From Ziziphus jujuba (lineage: Eukaryota; Streptophyta; Magnoliopsida; Rosales; Rhamnaceae): DNA of 64,000 bases. The stretch's first letter is position 1; every line of letters starts with the position of its first letter. Under the pieces are notes generated by a model. That model was not told where the DNA came from. It did not search any database and worked only from the letters and a program-made list of their open reading frames with translations. Location: positions 29,546,501 through 29,610,500 of the forward strand of contig NC_083380.1 in the NCBI RefSeq assembly GCF_031755915.1, read 5' to 3'. Both the position numbers and the translations under genes were made by a program. This document shows, piece by piece, positions 51,340 through 63,892 of the stretch.

Positions 51340-52400
51340 ATGTCAAGTACTTGAATCTTGGAACGCAATGATTGAAATGGCTGTTTAGATAAGGACTTGG
51401 TCAAAATATCTGCAAGTTGGTCACTAATAAAAACATAAGACACTCAAATGGAGCCTTTAGAAACTTTGTCCCTCACAAAATAAAAATCAATTTGGACATG
51501 CTTCATTTTGGAATGAAGCTTGGGATTCTTGTAGACATATGTCACACCTAGATTATCACAATATATTGTAGGAGTAGTAGAGGACTTCACGTGCAATTCT
51601 TGAAGAAGAGAAGCAAGCCAACAAAGTTTTGAAGTAGTATGTGCAACTGCTTTATATTTTGCCTCAGTAGAAGTTCAAGATATAGATTTTTGCTTTTTTG
51701 AGGACCACGAGACAGGATTGTTGCCGAGAAAGATGACATAACCAGTTGTTGAGGTGCAGTCATCTTTGTTTCCTCCTCAGTCTGAATTTGAGAAAGCATG
51801 AAGAGCTAAAAGTGACTGTCTTTTGAGAGAGAGACCATAAGAAAGAGTTCCTTTCAACTACTTGATAAGGCGTGTTACCGCTGTCCAATGAAATTCAGTG
51901 GGTTGGTGCATAAATTGGGAAAGTTTATTCATTGTAAAAGCAACATCAGGACGAGTAAGGGATAAATACTACAAGCTGCCCACTGTTTGCCTATATTTGG
52001 TAGCAGAAGGAAAAGCAGAGCCAGATGATAACTAGAGGTAAGTAGAAGAAGACATGGGGATAAAGTTATCATTTTCATCACTCATGCCAGTTTTATCCAA
52101 GAGATCCAAAATGTATTTTTGTTGGGATAAGAAAATACCAGTTGAAGTTGGAATAACTTCCACTCCAAGAAAGTAATGCAAGGCACCCATGTCTTTAAGA
52201 GAAAATTTATTCGAAAAAGAGGAGATGAAACTATCAATAAGAGAAGAGTTATTACTGGTTACAATTATGTCATCCACAAATACTAGAAGAAACAAAATGG
52301 AACCGGCTTTGTGAAGAATAAACAGAGAAGTGTTAGTATAAGCATTTCGAAATCCATAGGCAATAAGAAAAGCTTTAAGTTCAATAAACCATGCCTGAGG
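51340..52400 (-). pseudogene. Copia reverse transcriptase C-terminal part plus RNase H remnant
   Basis: The longest open piece is 52032-52295, with FVDDIIVTSN and KDMGALHYFLGVEV, typical of Copia RVT_2. Downstream, in the same frame but with stops, come the connection ([20 protein letters not shown]), the RNase H signature around TEAKYKAVAHTTSKLCWL and the final KLHSKMKHVQIDFYFVRDKV. The N-terminal half of the reverse transcriptase is absent. At least four in-frame stops mark it as dead. Confidence 0.85.
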
Positions 52401-52403
52401 AGC

Positions 52404-53187
52404 CTAAACCATAGATTGTCTTTCGGAGCTTGCAGACATGCAATATTGGTTTTGACCTTTCTGGAAAACAGATCGTGAGACAGAAGATCTAGAAGTGGAT
52501 TTAGTGGCAGCAAAAGTGGATATGTCAGTTTCCACCGGTCTTGAATCGACTCTCTTTTTATAGTTTCCATATTCAACAAGTTTATCATACAACTCATTGA
52601 AAGAGATAGATATTTCTCTTGTTTGAAACGCAACAGAAATATTTTCAAAGTCCTTTGAGAGACCATTAATAATGAAGAGGGTGACATTATCATCATCAAC
52701 GGTGTGACCCATAAGAGCAAGTTCATCAGCAACACCTTTGACATCGTTGAGGTAGTCAAGAATGGAGTGAGACCTTTGAGGGTGATGAAGTCGTTCACAT
52801 AGACGTAAAAGTCGGGGCCTTGAAGGTTTGGCAAACGTGAGTGCTAGATTGTCCCATGCTTCTGTGGAGGTGTCTGCAAGGATGGCATTAAGCAACAGAG
52901 AGTCTTGTCGAATCTAGAAAGTATAATTGGGATTCAGAGAATTGGTTGTGTCAGAAAAAAACTAGAGATGAATAGGGAAGAGTGCCATCAATGAAACCAT
53001 AGAGATCATAGCCAATAAAAAAAGCATCAAACTGCTTCTTCCATGGAAAATAAGTAGTTTTAGTAAGTTTTAATAGTGCTTGTGTGACGACATTTATGAC
53101 TACCAATGTTCTATTAGCATAGAGAGGCGCGGTGGTAATAGAAATAGGATTGTTGACATCATAGAAAAAATGGGAAGAAGAAGTCAT
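52404..53187 (-). pseudogene. Copia gag remnant
   Basis: Starts at the ATG at 53187 (MTSSSHFFYDVNNPISITT). A stop or shift near 52951 and an in-frame TAG at 52914-52916 break it. Open frame resumes at 52895-52404 with the UBN2/gag-type pattern (LADTSTEAWDNLALTF, then YLNDVKGVADELALMGH). The zinc knuckle expected downstream is gone with the deletion. Confidence 0.82.
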
Positions 53188-53263
53188 GATGAAAAACATA
53201 AGAGGCAGAGAGAAAAAAAAATTAAAAAGACTTGTTAGAGTACTTGTTGCTTTGATACCATAT

Positions 53264-53531
53264 AAAGAAAAACAAAGTTGAAAAATATGCTATGAAAATA
53301 TGTTAGTAAAACAGAGACGAACAGAGTAGAGTGAAATATAGAGAATGCAATATTTTATTAATATGAGTACAACCAATATAAATACTATGCACGTATAGTT
53401 GCTGTTACAGAAGATAAACAATATATCCTATATACACAATATAGTTTAAATTCAAATAGTAGATAGCCTAACTAATATTTAAAAGTTAAACAATAACTAG
53501 CCTCACTAATATTGGTTATAGTGTTCTATTA
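53264..53531 (-). repeat. 5' LTR of the defective Copia element
   Basis: The same 268 bp as 51051-51318. Its outer end reads TAATAGAACA instead of TGATAGAACA, so the terminal TG has mutated to TA. Next to its inner end lies the primer-binding site TGGTATCAAAGC. Confidence 0.88.
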
Positions 53532-56105
53532 GAAAAAACGTGCTATCAAATTAAAATATTACAATAATGGAAGGATGAGGGTCTCAAAATCAAAAAATTG
53601 TTGTGCTCTAGAAATATGCATTTTATAGATCTAAGAGTTTAAAGAAAAAATAAAATAAAAACTTATTTTTAATTAATACTTTAGTAAATAAAAAGAAATT
53701 TTCTATAATTAACATGTGGACATATTACAATATTCATATTTTTATTTTTGTATTTTTGTTTTGGATTATATAGATCCATACATCACTAGTATCTATTACC
53801 ATACATGCTAAAGTTATGCTATATCTTGCTTTCAATGTGTTTAAACATAATTAATTTAAACATGTGATTAGAACATTAAACAACATAATTTTGATGCTTA
53901 AATCTCACTCAATTAAAAAAACAACAAAAATCTTCAAAAAGTAAAACAAAGATCCAGTGCTTAAATACCACTCAATACAAAATTAAATAAATAAATAAAT
54001 AAAATAAAATAATGGTCCGCTCCACATTATGTGATTGTAATAAAAACATGATACTTCAATCCTACTCCAATAAGGTTTTTTCTTTTTCTTTTTTTTTTAA
54101 AAAAAAAACATTTTTATAATTCTCAATTGTTCAAACAATCATTGAATTCCAATCAATCTCTACTGGAGTAAAAAATAAGTTTTAATTTGTACGCAAAATT
54201 TTGCATGTGTCAGCATATTCTATTCCCATTAATTTTCTTTTATTTTACGAATTGTATGTATAATATAAAATAGCTGACCGAATGAATTTGGAAAATTAAG
54301 GGGAAAAAAAAAAAAAGTCATTTAAATCGTGAAGAATTGCGTTTCAGAAAAAAAAAATCGTGAAGAATTGGATATTGTTGTCGAATAGAAGTTCGCCACA
54401 TGGCATTTTGCTCACATCATGGTTATGAAAGCCGGCAGCCCACTAACAAACTCTAACCTCCTTAACCCAGTGGTCAACGCCACGTCAACTTCCACGTCAT
54501 GCTTCCTTAGGCATAATAGATATATTGCCCCTGATGTTGACCTGAATTACGGAGATACCATCCATGCCAAAATGCCCAAAGTCTTTGACTATTTTATATA
54601 TTTTAAGGCACGAGAAATAAGTGGGAGGCCGGAAAATATTCTTCTTCTTTTTTGGCGTGAAAATGGCATTTTGAAAATTTATAAAGATTGAAATGGCTTT
54701 GACTTGGTATCACTCACCAGCCACCCCACCAAACCTATCAAAATTTATGTTGTTTTGGATATGGGTATTGAATAATTCAACTATGCAAATATACCAAAAT
54801 TATGTTAAAAAAAAAAGAAAAAAAAAAGAAAATCAGAGAAAAATAAAAAAGAGTACAATTTATGCATAGGTTAAAAAATTTTGATATTGTTATTAAAAGT
54901 CCCTAAGTTTCTTCACCAAAAAAATTGCATATGGGTATGACTATTTTTCAGCTTTTTTTTTATTATGATTAGAATGCTCGTTACTAATTTTGAATTAGAA
55001 CGTGATTTTCGTATTGTTTAATCATAGTTATTAGCGTAGAAATTTGAAATTTAATTTTTATGAATGATTGTGACTTTCTTATTTTATGATATATAAATTA
55101 CAAAGAAGATTAACATATTTAAAAGATTTTAGCAAAAACAAAATAAATAAATAAATATAAGAAAAATAAAATTATGATGTCATCAACCATTCATTGCTCA
55201 TACCTATGTCACCCCTTACGACCTCTATCATTGCTCATACCTACTAAAAGTCTTTCTGTGCCAAAATCATAATTTAATTAGCTACACATTCCTTCCAATA
55301 CATAATTTACTCGTTCTTTTTTTAGATTTTTCATGGTGACATTAATGGGGCAAATATTAATATATTTATTAAATCTTGCAAAAATATCCAACATCTAATT
55401 TTGTGGTGGGTTTTCAACGTGGTCGAAAATCAATGGGCGAGTTGGTACCTATCAACAAATACGAGTTAGGGGATAGAATTGTAGAATCTTTGTGTCCAGA
55501 CGGTTTTGGTATTTGGTAAATCTCTTCGAGACACAGCCTTAGAAAGTGTACGAGTTTTGACCTTGACAATTGAAATTTGACAAATATTTTTGCCAAGACT
55601 TTTTTTTTGGTAAATTGAAATGTGACAAAATATTTTTGCCAAGACTAAATAGCCCTTAAGATACTTCACCTTATGTTCACACACAAACACCTTTTTCCAC
55701 AAGTAATTGTCATATAGTTTCCATTTTCCATTAAATTTTAGATGTCCAATATTTTTTGTCATAAATTTCTATGTTTCCCTAATTGGAGATGGAAAAAACA
55801 CAACAATTTAGTTATTATACTAATAGTGCATGAATTTGTAACAACTTTAGGGCTAAGATTAGCTAAAATTAAATGTAAAAAATAAGAGAAAGAAATATGA
55901 TTAAAATAGCGGAAATGTTCATGTATTAAAAAAAAAAAAAAAAAACAAAAGTGCACCAGATTATGACACATTTATATATATTTAGTGAATTGGATGTGGT
56001 TTGTTCTCGAATAGACGATTGTCACTTGATAACTTCAAAGCTGACTTTTCATCATTAGACCCCATCTATGAATGAACTACATCTCATATATGCCACTGCT
56101 ATCTT

Positions 56106-56138
<33 letters not shown>

Positions 56139-56752
56139 TTTGTTTTTTTGGGGAAGAATTGAAAGAACCATCGTTGCTTTTATTACAAGTCAACCTAAAG
56201 AAGAAAAAAACATTAGGTCATGAGCATCTCTAAATTTAATAGACCCCACATGAACAAGACAATTATCACCATAAGATCCAGTGTAAAACAAAGCAATCAA
56301 ACCGTCCATAATGCTCATACCAATAGTCGGCTATATAATCATATTATACAAAATATTTAAAAAAAAAAAGTATTATATTATATGATTTATTTAAATTCTG
56401 AGTAAGAGAGTAAAGGATTAAGTCTTATCATTATTTGAATCGTGGTTTAATGATATTTCTAGAAATATAAACATAGATATACACAAAAAAATATGGTGGC
56501 CTCTACTTTTTTTTTTCTTTTTATTTTTTTTTCCAAAAAGAATTCAAATATTATATTGTTGAATTGAATATTTTATGTTCCAAAGGGTCTAAATTAGTCG
56601 TCTCAAAACTGATCCACAGATCAAAAGAAGTAGATGTTTCCCACCAAACTTGTGCTTAGTCCCTCTTTCTCCAACCGTCCAAACGTCTCCAACTTGGAAC
56701 ATTTTCTCTCTCTTTCTCTTTCACTTTCTCTCTCTCTCTTCCTATGTACAAA
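53532..56752. other. Intergenic, AT-rich
   Basis: No supported gene. A short block with the core AAATATTTTTGCCAAGACT occurs twice (about 55568-55599 and 55616-55647). Homopolymer tracts are common. The last 100 bp are CT-rich and belong to the promoter of the small gene that follows. Confidence 0.5.
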
Positions 56753-56760
56753 TATAAATA
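56753..56760 (+). promoter_or_regulatory. TATA box of the small gene
   Basis: TATAAATA lies about 80 bp upstream of the ATG at 56839, directly after a long CT-rich tract (56703-56742) resembling a plant pyrimidine patch. Spacing fits a start of transcription near 56785-56795. Confidence 0.6.
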
Positions 56761-56838
56761 GACACCCACAAACCCAATCAAACATATTCATCATCATCTT
56801 CTTATTTGGATCTCTACGCAACCAAAAGAAAGAAGAAA

Positions 56839-57081
56839 ATGGAGAACAGAAGGAGCAATAATAGCAAAAGAGGGTATGAGCAAAAGGACTATCCAATTCA
56901 TAGCCAAGTGAGGAAGATCATCAAGGAAGATGAAGATTCAGAGGAGGAAATCATGGACTGGTTGCCAAGGCAAAGTTCAGAGATGAGGAGACCGGCTCTG
57001 AGGGAGATAACAACAACAACCAAGCAGATTTCTCCTTCTCCTTTGGGAATTTCTGGTTCTGTCAGACCCATCTCTGTTTAG
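56839..57081 (+). CDS. Small acidic/basic plant protein of unknown function (80 aa)
   Basis: I do not recognise this gene. The frame is open from 56806, but the first ATG is at 56839 in the context AAAATGGAG. The protein is hydrophilic with no signal peptide or membrane segment. It has a basic start (MENRRSNNSKRG), a central stretch HSQVRKIIKEDEDSEEEIMD with an acidic cluster followed by WLPRQ, a basic RRPALREI and a Ser/Pro/Gly-rich tail ending RPISV. A well-placed TATA box and CT-rich leader upstream, and a long T-rich 3' region, argue for a real gene. The charged middle plus short conserved-looking ends suggest a small regulatory or adaptor protein, but this is inference. Confidence 0.65.
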   Translation: MENRRSNNSKRGYEQKDYPIHSQVRKIIKEDEDSEEEIMDWLPRQSSEMRRPALREITTTTKQISPSPLGISGSVRPISV

Positions 57082-60000
57082 TTGGGATTTCAAAATTCTT
57101 GCTAGTTATATGGAGCTGGGTTCAAGACAGGATGGTTTATTTTTGCTTTTCTTGAAAAGAGGCAGAGGGGCTTTTTTTTATTTTTTATTTTTATTTTCTT
57201 CTTCTTCTTTTTCTTCTTCTTCTTAGATTTTCTATGCTCTGTTCTGCTCTGCTCCTCCCCCTTTGTTATAAATAGTGTTGTTAGCTTTTATTTGCTTTGT
57301 AAATAATACTTTTGTTTTCAATATTTAGTATGGACAACAGTTTCCATCTCAGATAGTTAGTTCTATCCTTATAGTGTATGTGTATATATATATATATATA
57401 TATTCGGGAAAGGAAGAATTTTTCTCGATCAAGTTCTTTGTCTCTCTCTCTCTCTCTCCCTCCGTCTCTCTCCCTCCAAATGTTTGATTTATGAAGATGG
57501 ACATAAATAAAATTTTTCCAACCTTTTATTGGTATACATATACATATAATATATATACAATATTATATATTTTATATTTTATATTGATAGATATTATTGA
57601 ACTAGATTACGGAAACACCATCTTTCAAAGATTTTAGATTTTATTTTTTATTTTTTATCTGCTTTATTATTGCTTTTGGAAGTTGAGAGGGATTTGTTTT
57701 TAACTTTTAAAAGGAAGAGTATACATAATTTGAATTAAAGGGATAATATTGAGATTTTCTCTTTCTTTCTTTTTTTTTAAGTAAAGGAAGATTTATATGA
57801 TCCAATGTTCAAGCTATTGTTATATAATTATAATAATAATTGTGTTTGAAGTGAGAATTGTGAGATGAGAATTGGGTTAAATTTGGGTATCAAAGAATAA
57901 TTTTGCTGAAGCCAATAATCTGCTTTGCGGATCAAACTATACTTCTAAACCATGACCTAAAAGATAAATAATTTTAATTTCTTCAAAAGGACTAATCTAA
58001 TAACAGCAAAAATTACCAGATACCAATTTAATTATTAGAGAAGAATATTTAATTACCACAAGTTTTGATCGTCTCTCTTTTTTCTTTTTTCTTTTTTGGG
58101 AAAGAAAGTTTTGATCTTGTCAGTCACAGTATTTTTATCATTTTTTTTTAATGTTTTACATTTTTTTCCCATACTCAAACATGAAGTTTTTAGTTAAGAA
58201 GTTTTTAAATTTTAGTATTTAAATGTCCATCAATCTCACCTTTTTTTTTTTGCCCCCTCTCCCTTTTTCTTATATGACCATTATTTTATTCTTCTTATGT
58301 AAGTTAAAAAAACGAATTTTAGATAGCCAATAGAATTCTCCTGACTATTCTTATTTAACTTGACCTACCATTTTTTTCCCCTGTTCAAAATAAGCAACTA
58401 CTTATTTGTCCAAACTAACATATTATTGAACAGAGACAGAATAATAATGACAAAGGAGAGGTCAAATTTTATTGATAAACTCATTTTCTTATTTGCATAT
58501 ATATGACCTTAAGTAAATTATTAAACGGGTTTCTATTGTTATCGCTCTTTTGTTTTTGGATTTATTTTCAGCATTAATTATTTAGTTTTTTTTTTCCTTA
58601 AAAAATTTGTTTAGTTTTTGATTCAAAAGTGAAAGGATAATATACGCACAAAAAAAAAAAAAAAAAGAGAGCATAATAATTCTCTATTAGAGGTAAAATT
58701 TATTGTTTTAAGTTCTATTTAGATAATGACAAAGTTAACGAAAATCTAATTTATTTGAAAAAATTATGAATTTTTTTCTTTTTGAATATTTATTTTGAGG
58801 TGAAAAGATGTAGGATTAAAGAATTAAATTCTTAAAAATGTGGAGAAATATATGGAAGAAGTTTTTTCTATCTATGCAAATGTTAAGAAAATAATTTTAT
58901 AATTTTTTTAGAATACAAATTTATCTTTAATTTATTATATAATATTAAATTTAATTACTTACAAGTCTACCAAACATAATTAAAAAAAAATTTGATTCTT
59001 ACAAAACTAATTCTTAAAAACATTAAATCGTAGAAATCAAACTTCTTTTAAATTTTGATAACTTTCCAAACATAGCCTTAATTCAAAACCTGCGTCCTTA
59101 GCTTACTTGTGATTAATTTGTCCACTATTATTCAAAATTGGCCTTGAAGTTGTGTTGTTTGCTTGAAAAGAATGTGATTTTTTTTTTTCTTATACAAAAT
59201 AGAGAACTTTGGTCAGGTTGTTGAACTCTGGTCTGCTTTCAATTTTCAAAATCCAATATCCAACATCAATAAAATTGATTTATAAATTACAATTATTGAA
59301 TAAAAAATATAAACAGATTAGAATAACAATAAAATTAATATTGGTTTGCCTAATGGCTTAGAGGGTGTATCTGAATAAATACATGGACCATTGAACTTTA
59401 CTTGCTGTTCTTAATATTCAAAACATAACTGCTCCTTTTGAATTAGACCAGACAAACTTGTTCATCTATTATACAATTTGATTGTTCAATCTTTTGGCTA
59501 TATATCTTCTAACCTAATTTAGATACATTTTCATGTTCAATTCGGTCAAAATCTATACTTTTCAGTCTTTAGAATTGTTCAGCTCAGATGTAAAAACATG
59601 ATCCTAACTTGATCGCTGCTAAAAACAAAATTGAGGGCCAAAAGTTCAATCAATGAAGATTTCATATCCCTAGCCATTGTCTTTTATTTATTTTTGTGGA
59701 ATATGAAATCTCTAATATCTTAAATTATGTAACACCGGGAAAAAAAAAGGGTTATTTCTAGATTTTTTTTGTTTTTTTGTGTTTTTAGTTCTTTTTCCCA
59801 TTTTTTGCTTTAAAGGACAAATAATTTTATCAAAATCAAAATGAACCCTCAAACTAGGACATGTTTTCATGGGATTATCCTTCCCCATGAGACGTTTGGT
59901 ATTATGTTGTACCTTTTGTTGAATTCAAGTATATTTCCTAATATTTGGGAAAGCAAAAAAAATAGAAAAAAATAATTAGTATTTTTATTTTTATTTTTTT

Positions 60001-62239
60001 AACTTTACTGGCTGTTGATAAGCTTTAAAGTTTGGTCATGTATTAGATAATTAGTATTTTTTATTTTTAAAAGACAAATTTGTTCATGTAAATTAAACTT
60101 TTAACCAAAATATATATATATAAAAAAAATAGTAAGACTGGTCATGTTATTAACATTGACTTGGACTATCATATCAATGCTTGGAAGAGACAGAATAACC
60201 AATAATATAATGCATGTTTTCATGGGCATTTCGGGTGTAATCCTTCGGTTGACTCACTTTTCCTTTTTGCACAAAATCTTTTAAAAAAATATATATCAAT
60301 GTACATGGATGTGCAAATATCCAGTTGTTTTTTGTTTAATTTTTATATTTTAAGAGTTCAATGTTTTTAATATTAAACTACGAAAACTTACATGTTAAAA
60401 CTTTAAGAATCAAATGTATATTAAAAAGGTGACACATTGGAGGGAAATTGATATTACAGAAAGGTTTATGTAATTTCTATAAAAATACAAATATATACAT
60501 CTAGAAAATTAGCAAATCAAAATAGTATTATTGCATTTTCGCATTCCATTATCATATGATTAGGACTTCACTCTTTATTTATTTGTTTATTTATTTTGAC
60601 AACAATTAAAGAATTATTGGTCTGGCTTGTGCCTGATATCCCTAATCCCCTAGAAGATATGCTCTAAAAGCTATCTATTTATTTTTCATTGTGCATATGT
60701 ATGATCTAATTTTACCCTTTGCTTTATGAAATCTCATTTCTTTCCCACCTTTTTCCTTTTGTACCAATTGTATAATTAATTCACTAAAATATGATGTAAT
60801 ATGACATGACTTGTGATAAACCTATATGATATCGTAAAAATCTTTATGCAAAACATATTCAAACCTTTTATGGATTTAAATAACATTTAACTTACCCAAC
60901 TTAAAAGTTTAAGCTTTTGGACTACATTCCCGACCTCTGAATCTCTATATTATAGTTGGATTGACAACTATTAGGGAGAAATTTTAGTGGCTTGGGGTAA
61001 AAATTATGAAGATATGGTTCAAAGATGATTTTCCTTCTGGGATGCACACAAATGTCATTTTCATATATGTGAGTGTGTGTGTTTGTTTGTTTGTTTGTGT
61101 GTGTGTGTGTTTGTGTTTGAATAAAAAGTAGAGGTTGTCTAGTTTGGTTTTGCCCCACTAAGTCTACAAAAAATCTAAAGCAATATATAATCACACAGGC
61201 GAAAGATAACACACCCTGTAATCCACTTATGAAATTAACTTAGAAACTGTGATTGAAACAACAAAGAAAGAGACAAAACATAATAATTAGTTGACATACA
61301 TCCACCAATCTATTTATGTATATACGCATATGCATCGGCATATGATCTGCATATCATTGGGATACCATATATAAAGGTGATATATATTATAGATGACATG
61401 ATCTATATGATGACTGTTAATTGTTGTGGAAGATCTTGCTTGGTTGGGCATTGACAGCTACTTTTCCACAGTAGTGTTGCATTATCAAGCCTGACTCAAT
61501 TTGGATTGTAAAGCCAAACCAAGTTAAAATATCTGTTCACTTTTAATTTCTATTTTCTTTTTCTCTTTTATGTGGACCGTGCATTTTGCTATTGTTTTGA
61601 AATCTTTAATTTCTTTGAAAATTCCAAAGTCATAACGAATTAGGAGGAGTGTCAAATTCACAACAAATGAGAGAGCTTATTGGAAGCAATCAAAGTTTTA
61701 TGGAACAAACTAACTAGCTTTTTGGTTTTTTTTTTTTTTTTTGTGTGTGTGTGTGTGTGAAAGAACAAACAAACTAGTTTTTAGATAAGTTCAAAGGTGT
61801 ATAGTATAAGATCATTATTTTAATGAATTTCTGACACTTTTTTTTATTTATTTATTTTTTTTTATTTTTTATTTTTATAATAGATAAACTCTATGAAGGA
61901 AGATTTCCAAGTTGAGATTGTAAAGAAACTGCTTAGAGCGGTTCAGAGGGTATCAAGGAGTGAGTCACAGTGCTCTGGCAGTATTCGCAGAAAAATAATG
62001 GGTATCAAAAAGCAGCACAAAAAGCGAAAGGATTGGTCGGTGGTTTTCATCAGAAAACAGAAATCTATGCAGGTTTTTTGGGGGTTCAATGACCGGGTGT
62101 GACTTTTGGGATACTGTTTGGTTTACAAAGCCCAAGAAGAGATATTCCAATCTCAACTCATGTAATGGGGGCAGATTCACTGCCTTACAATGCTGACTAC
62201 TCCATTATCAAAAACAACAATACTGACCTCTCATTGTGT

Positions 62240-62278
<39 letters not shown>

Positions 62279-63212
62279 ATGTATATAATATGTTATATAT
62301 ATGTATGTATGTATATAATATGTTTCTTTTTTGGCACCACTTTGTGGGGGGTTTACCTTTATCCAATGCTATCATCACATGGGGTTGCAGTTGTTTGCCA
62401 TGGCTTTCCAAATTGACAGGGAGTACAGAATTCTATGCCTCTAACCTCATTGCTCAAATCACTAGTTTTTTGGTTGATAGATTGTTGTATATATTTCTTC
62501 GTCTCTAAAATCAACCAATGACAGTATGGGTCTGAACAGAATCATTTATTAAAAGCCGGTTGATAATAAATATCTTATATACTACAAATTTTAGGGAAAA
62601 GAAATTAAATATATATATATACATATTAAATCCTCTGTCTACCAAAATCTTTGCGCACAATAAGATTTCTTTTTATAACATATACTTGATTCCTTCAGGC
62701 ATTCCTTCTTTATTCAAATTAAGAAATAATTGAACCAAGAGAATCTTTTAGATTTTAATAAACCCTGAGAGAGCTTATACATCTTAATTCTTTACTATCC
62801 AACATGGGGAAGCCTTTATGTTTTATTATTATTTTTATCTTTTTTGTTGGGGTATGATAGTAGATGATCAATTTCACAGAGCAGAAAAGCAGAAAAAAAG
62901 GTGGCCAAACAAAATTTGCAGTGACATACAACCTTAACAACAATCCGCCCATTTTATCAATAATTATATTATCCAAACAGGCAAAAATAAGGCCTTTAAA
63001 AAGGACAATTGCCTGTTTCAATGACCATAAGGGCAAGAATCAAGTTATTACAGCTAAAAACAGGACTTGCAGACTCAAGAGAAAGAGAAAACAATATAGT
63101 TCTTCAAGTTTCCCCTGATTAAACATAACAATGAGATAAATTTTTGAATGCTAGTTTCAAATAGATAGAATTTTGTTGTCCCGGTTCTAATGGGGTAATA
63201 GATGAATAGCTT
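57082..63212. other. Long AT-rich intergenic space before glutamine synthetase
   Basis: The first 300 bp should hold the 3' UTR of the small gene. The rest is AT-rich with homopolymers, a CT tract (57440-57475), a TG-rich block (61073-61115), a T/GT run near 61724-61760 and (TA)n(GT)n at 62240-62277. About 61890-62200 is less AT-rich, but no gene could be assigned. Bases just left of 63213 are the probable glutamine synthetase 3' UTR. Confidence 0.5.
62240..62277. repeat. Compound (AT)n(GT)n microsatellite
   Basis: About 12 AT units followed by about 7 GT units, with further TATGTATG repeats to 62320. Confidence 0.93.
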
Positions 63213-63860
63213 CTATGGTTTCCAGAGAATGGTGGTCTCTGCAATCATGGAGGTGACGACATAAGGATCCATGTTAGAAGCAGGCCTCCTGTCTTCAAAA
63301 TATCCTTTGCCTGCTTTCTCTGTGTCTCTTCCAACTCTAATAGAAGCTCCACGGTTTGCTACTCCCTGTCATAACAAAGAAAGGAAACGAAAAAAAAAAA
63401 AAAAAAATTCATATGGTTTCTTATTTCTCAAGGATTAATGTTTTAACTTTCTGTAAACAGCTACTTGACTTTGTTATTTATCATGTGTTAGATGAAAGAA
63501 TGTACCCATAAGAAGGTGTTGATGTCTGCAGTTTCATGTCGTCCCGTGAGACGTCGCTCGTTGCCTTCACCGTAAGCAGCAATGTGCTCCTTGTGCCTCA
63601 ATCCAAGCTTCTCTATTGCCTTTTTGATGACTTCGTACCCTCCATCTTTTCTCATGGTCTTGGTGCTACAATTTCAAAACCATAAGCTTCCATTATGCAA
63701 ATGACAATCCATAAACCATATATTTTATCAAGGAATGAATACATGGATTTCCTTATGAGTACCGAGAAATAAGGTAATACCTGTAGTTTGTGTGAGCACC
63801 AGCCCCATTCCAGTCACCCTGATAACAAGACGTAGATAGTGAAGTTAAAATATATATACG

Positions 63861-63892
<32 letters not shown>

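Larger units (their letters stand above)
51051..53531 (-). mobile_element. Defective Ty1/Copia LTR retrotransposon
   Basis: Read on the minus strand: 5' LTR (53264-53531), primer-binding site TGGTATCAAAGC next to it (complementary to initiator tRNA-Met), gag remnant (about 52404-53187), the end of the reverse transcriptase with the YVDD-type motif as FVDDIIVT, RNase H, polypurine tract and 3' LTR. Protease, integrase and the first half of the reverse transcriptase are missing. Gag runs directly into late reverse transcriptase near 52400. Several stop codons are present. It cannot move on its own. Confidence 0.9.

Noticed and set aside
54419..54691. Open frame of 90 aa with a real ATG on the plus strand
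   Set aside because: No family resemblance, no splice partners, and no TATA/CT-rich leader. It fits a chance frame in a less AT-rich patch.
61893..62102. Basic 69-aa open frame in the least AT-rich part of the 57-63 kb space
   Set aside because: No recognisable domain. A possible donor after CTATGCAG at about 62070 leads to no convincing downstream exon. It may be a decayed gene or element fragment.
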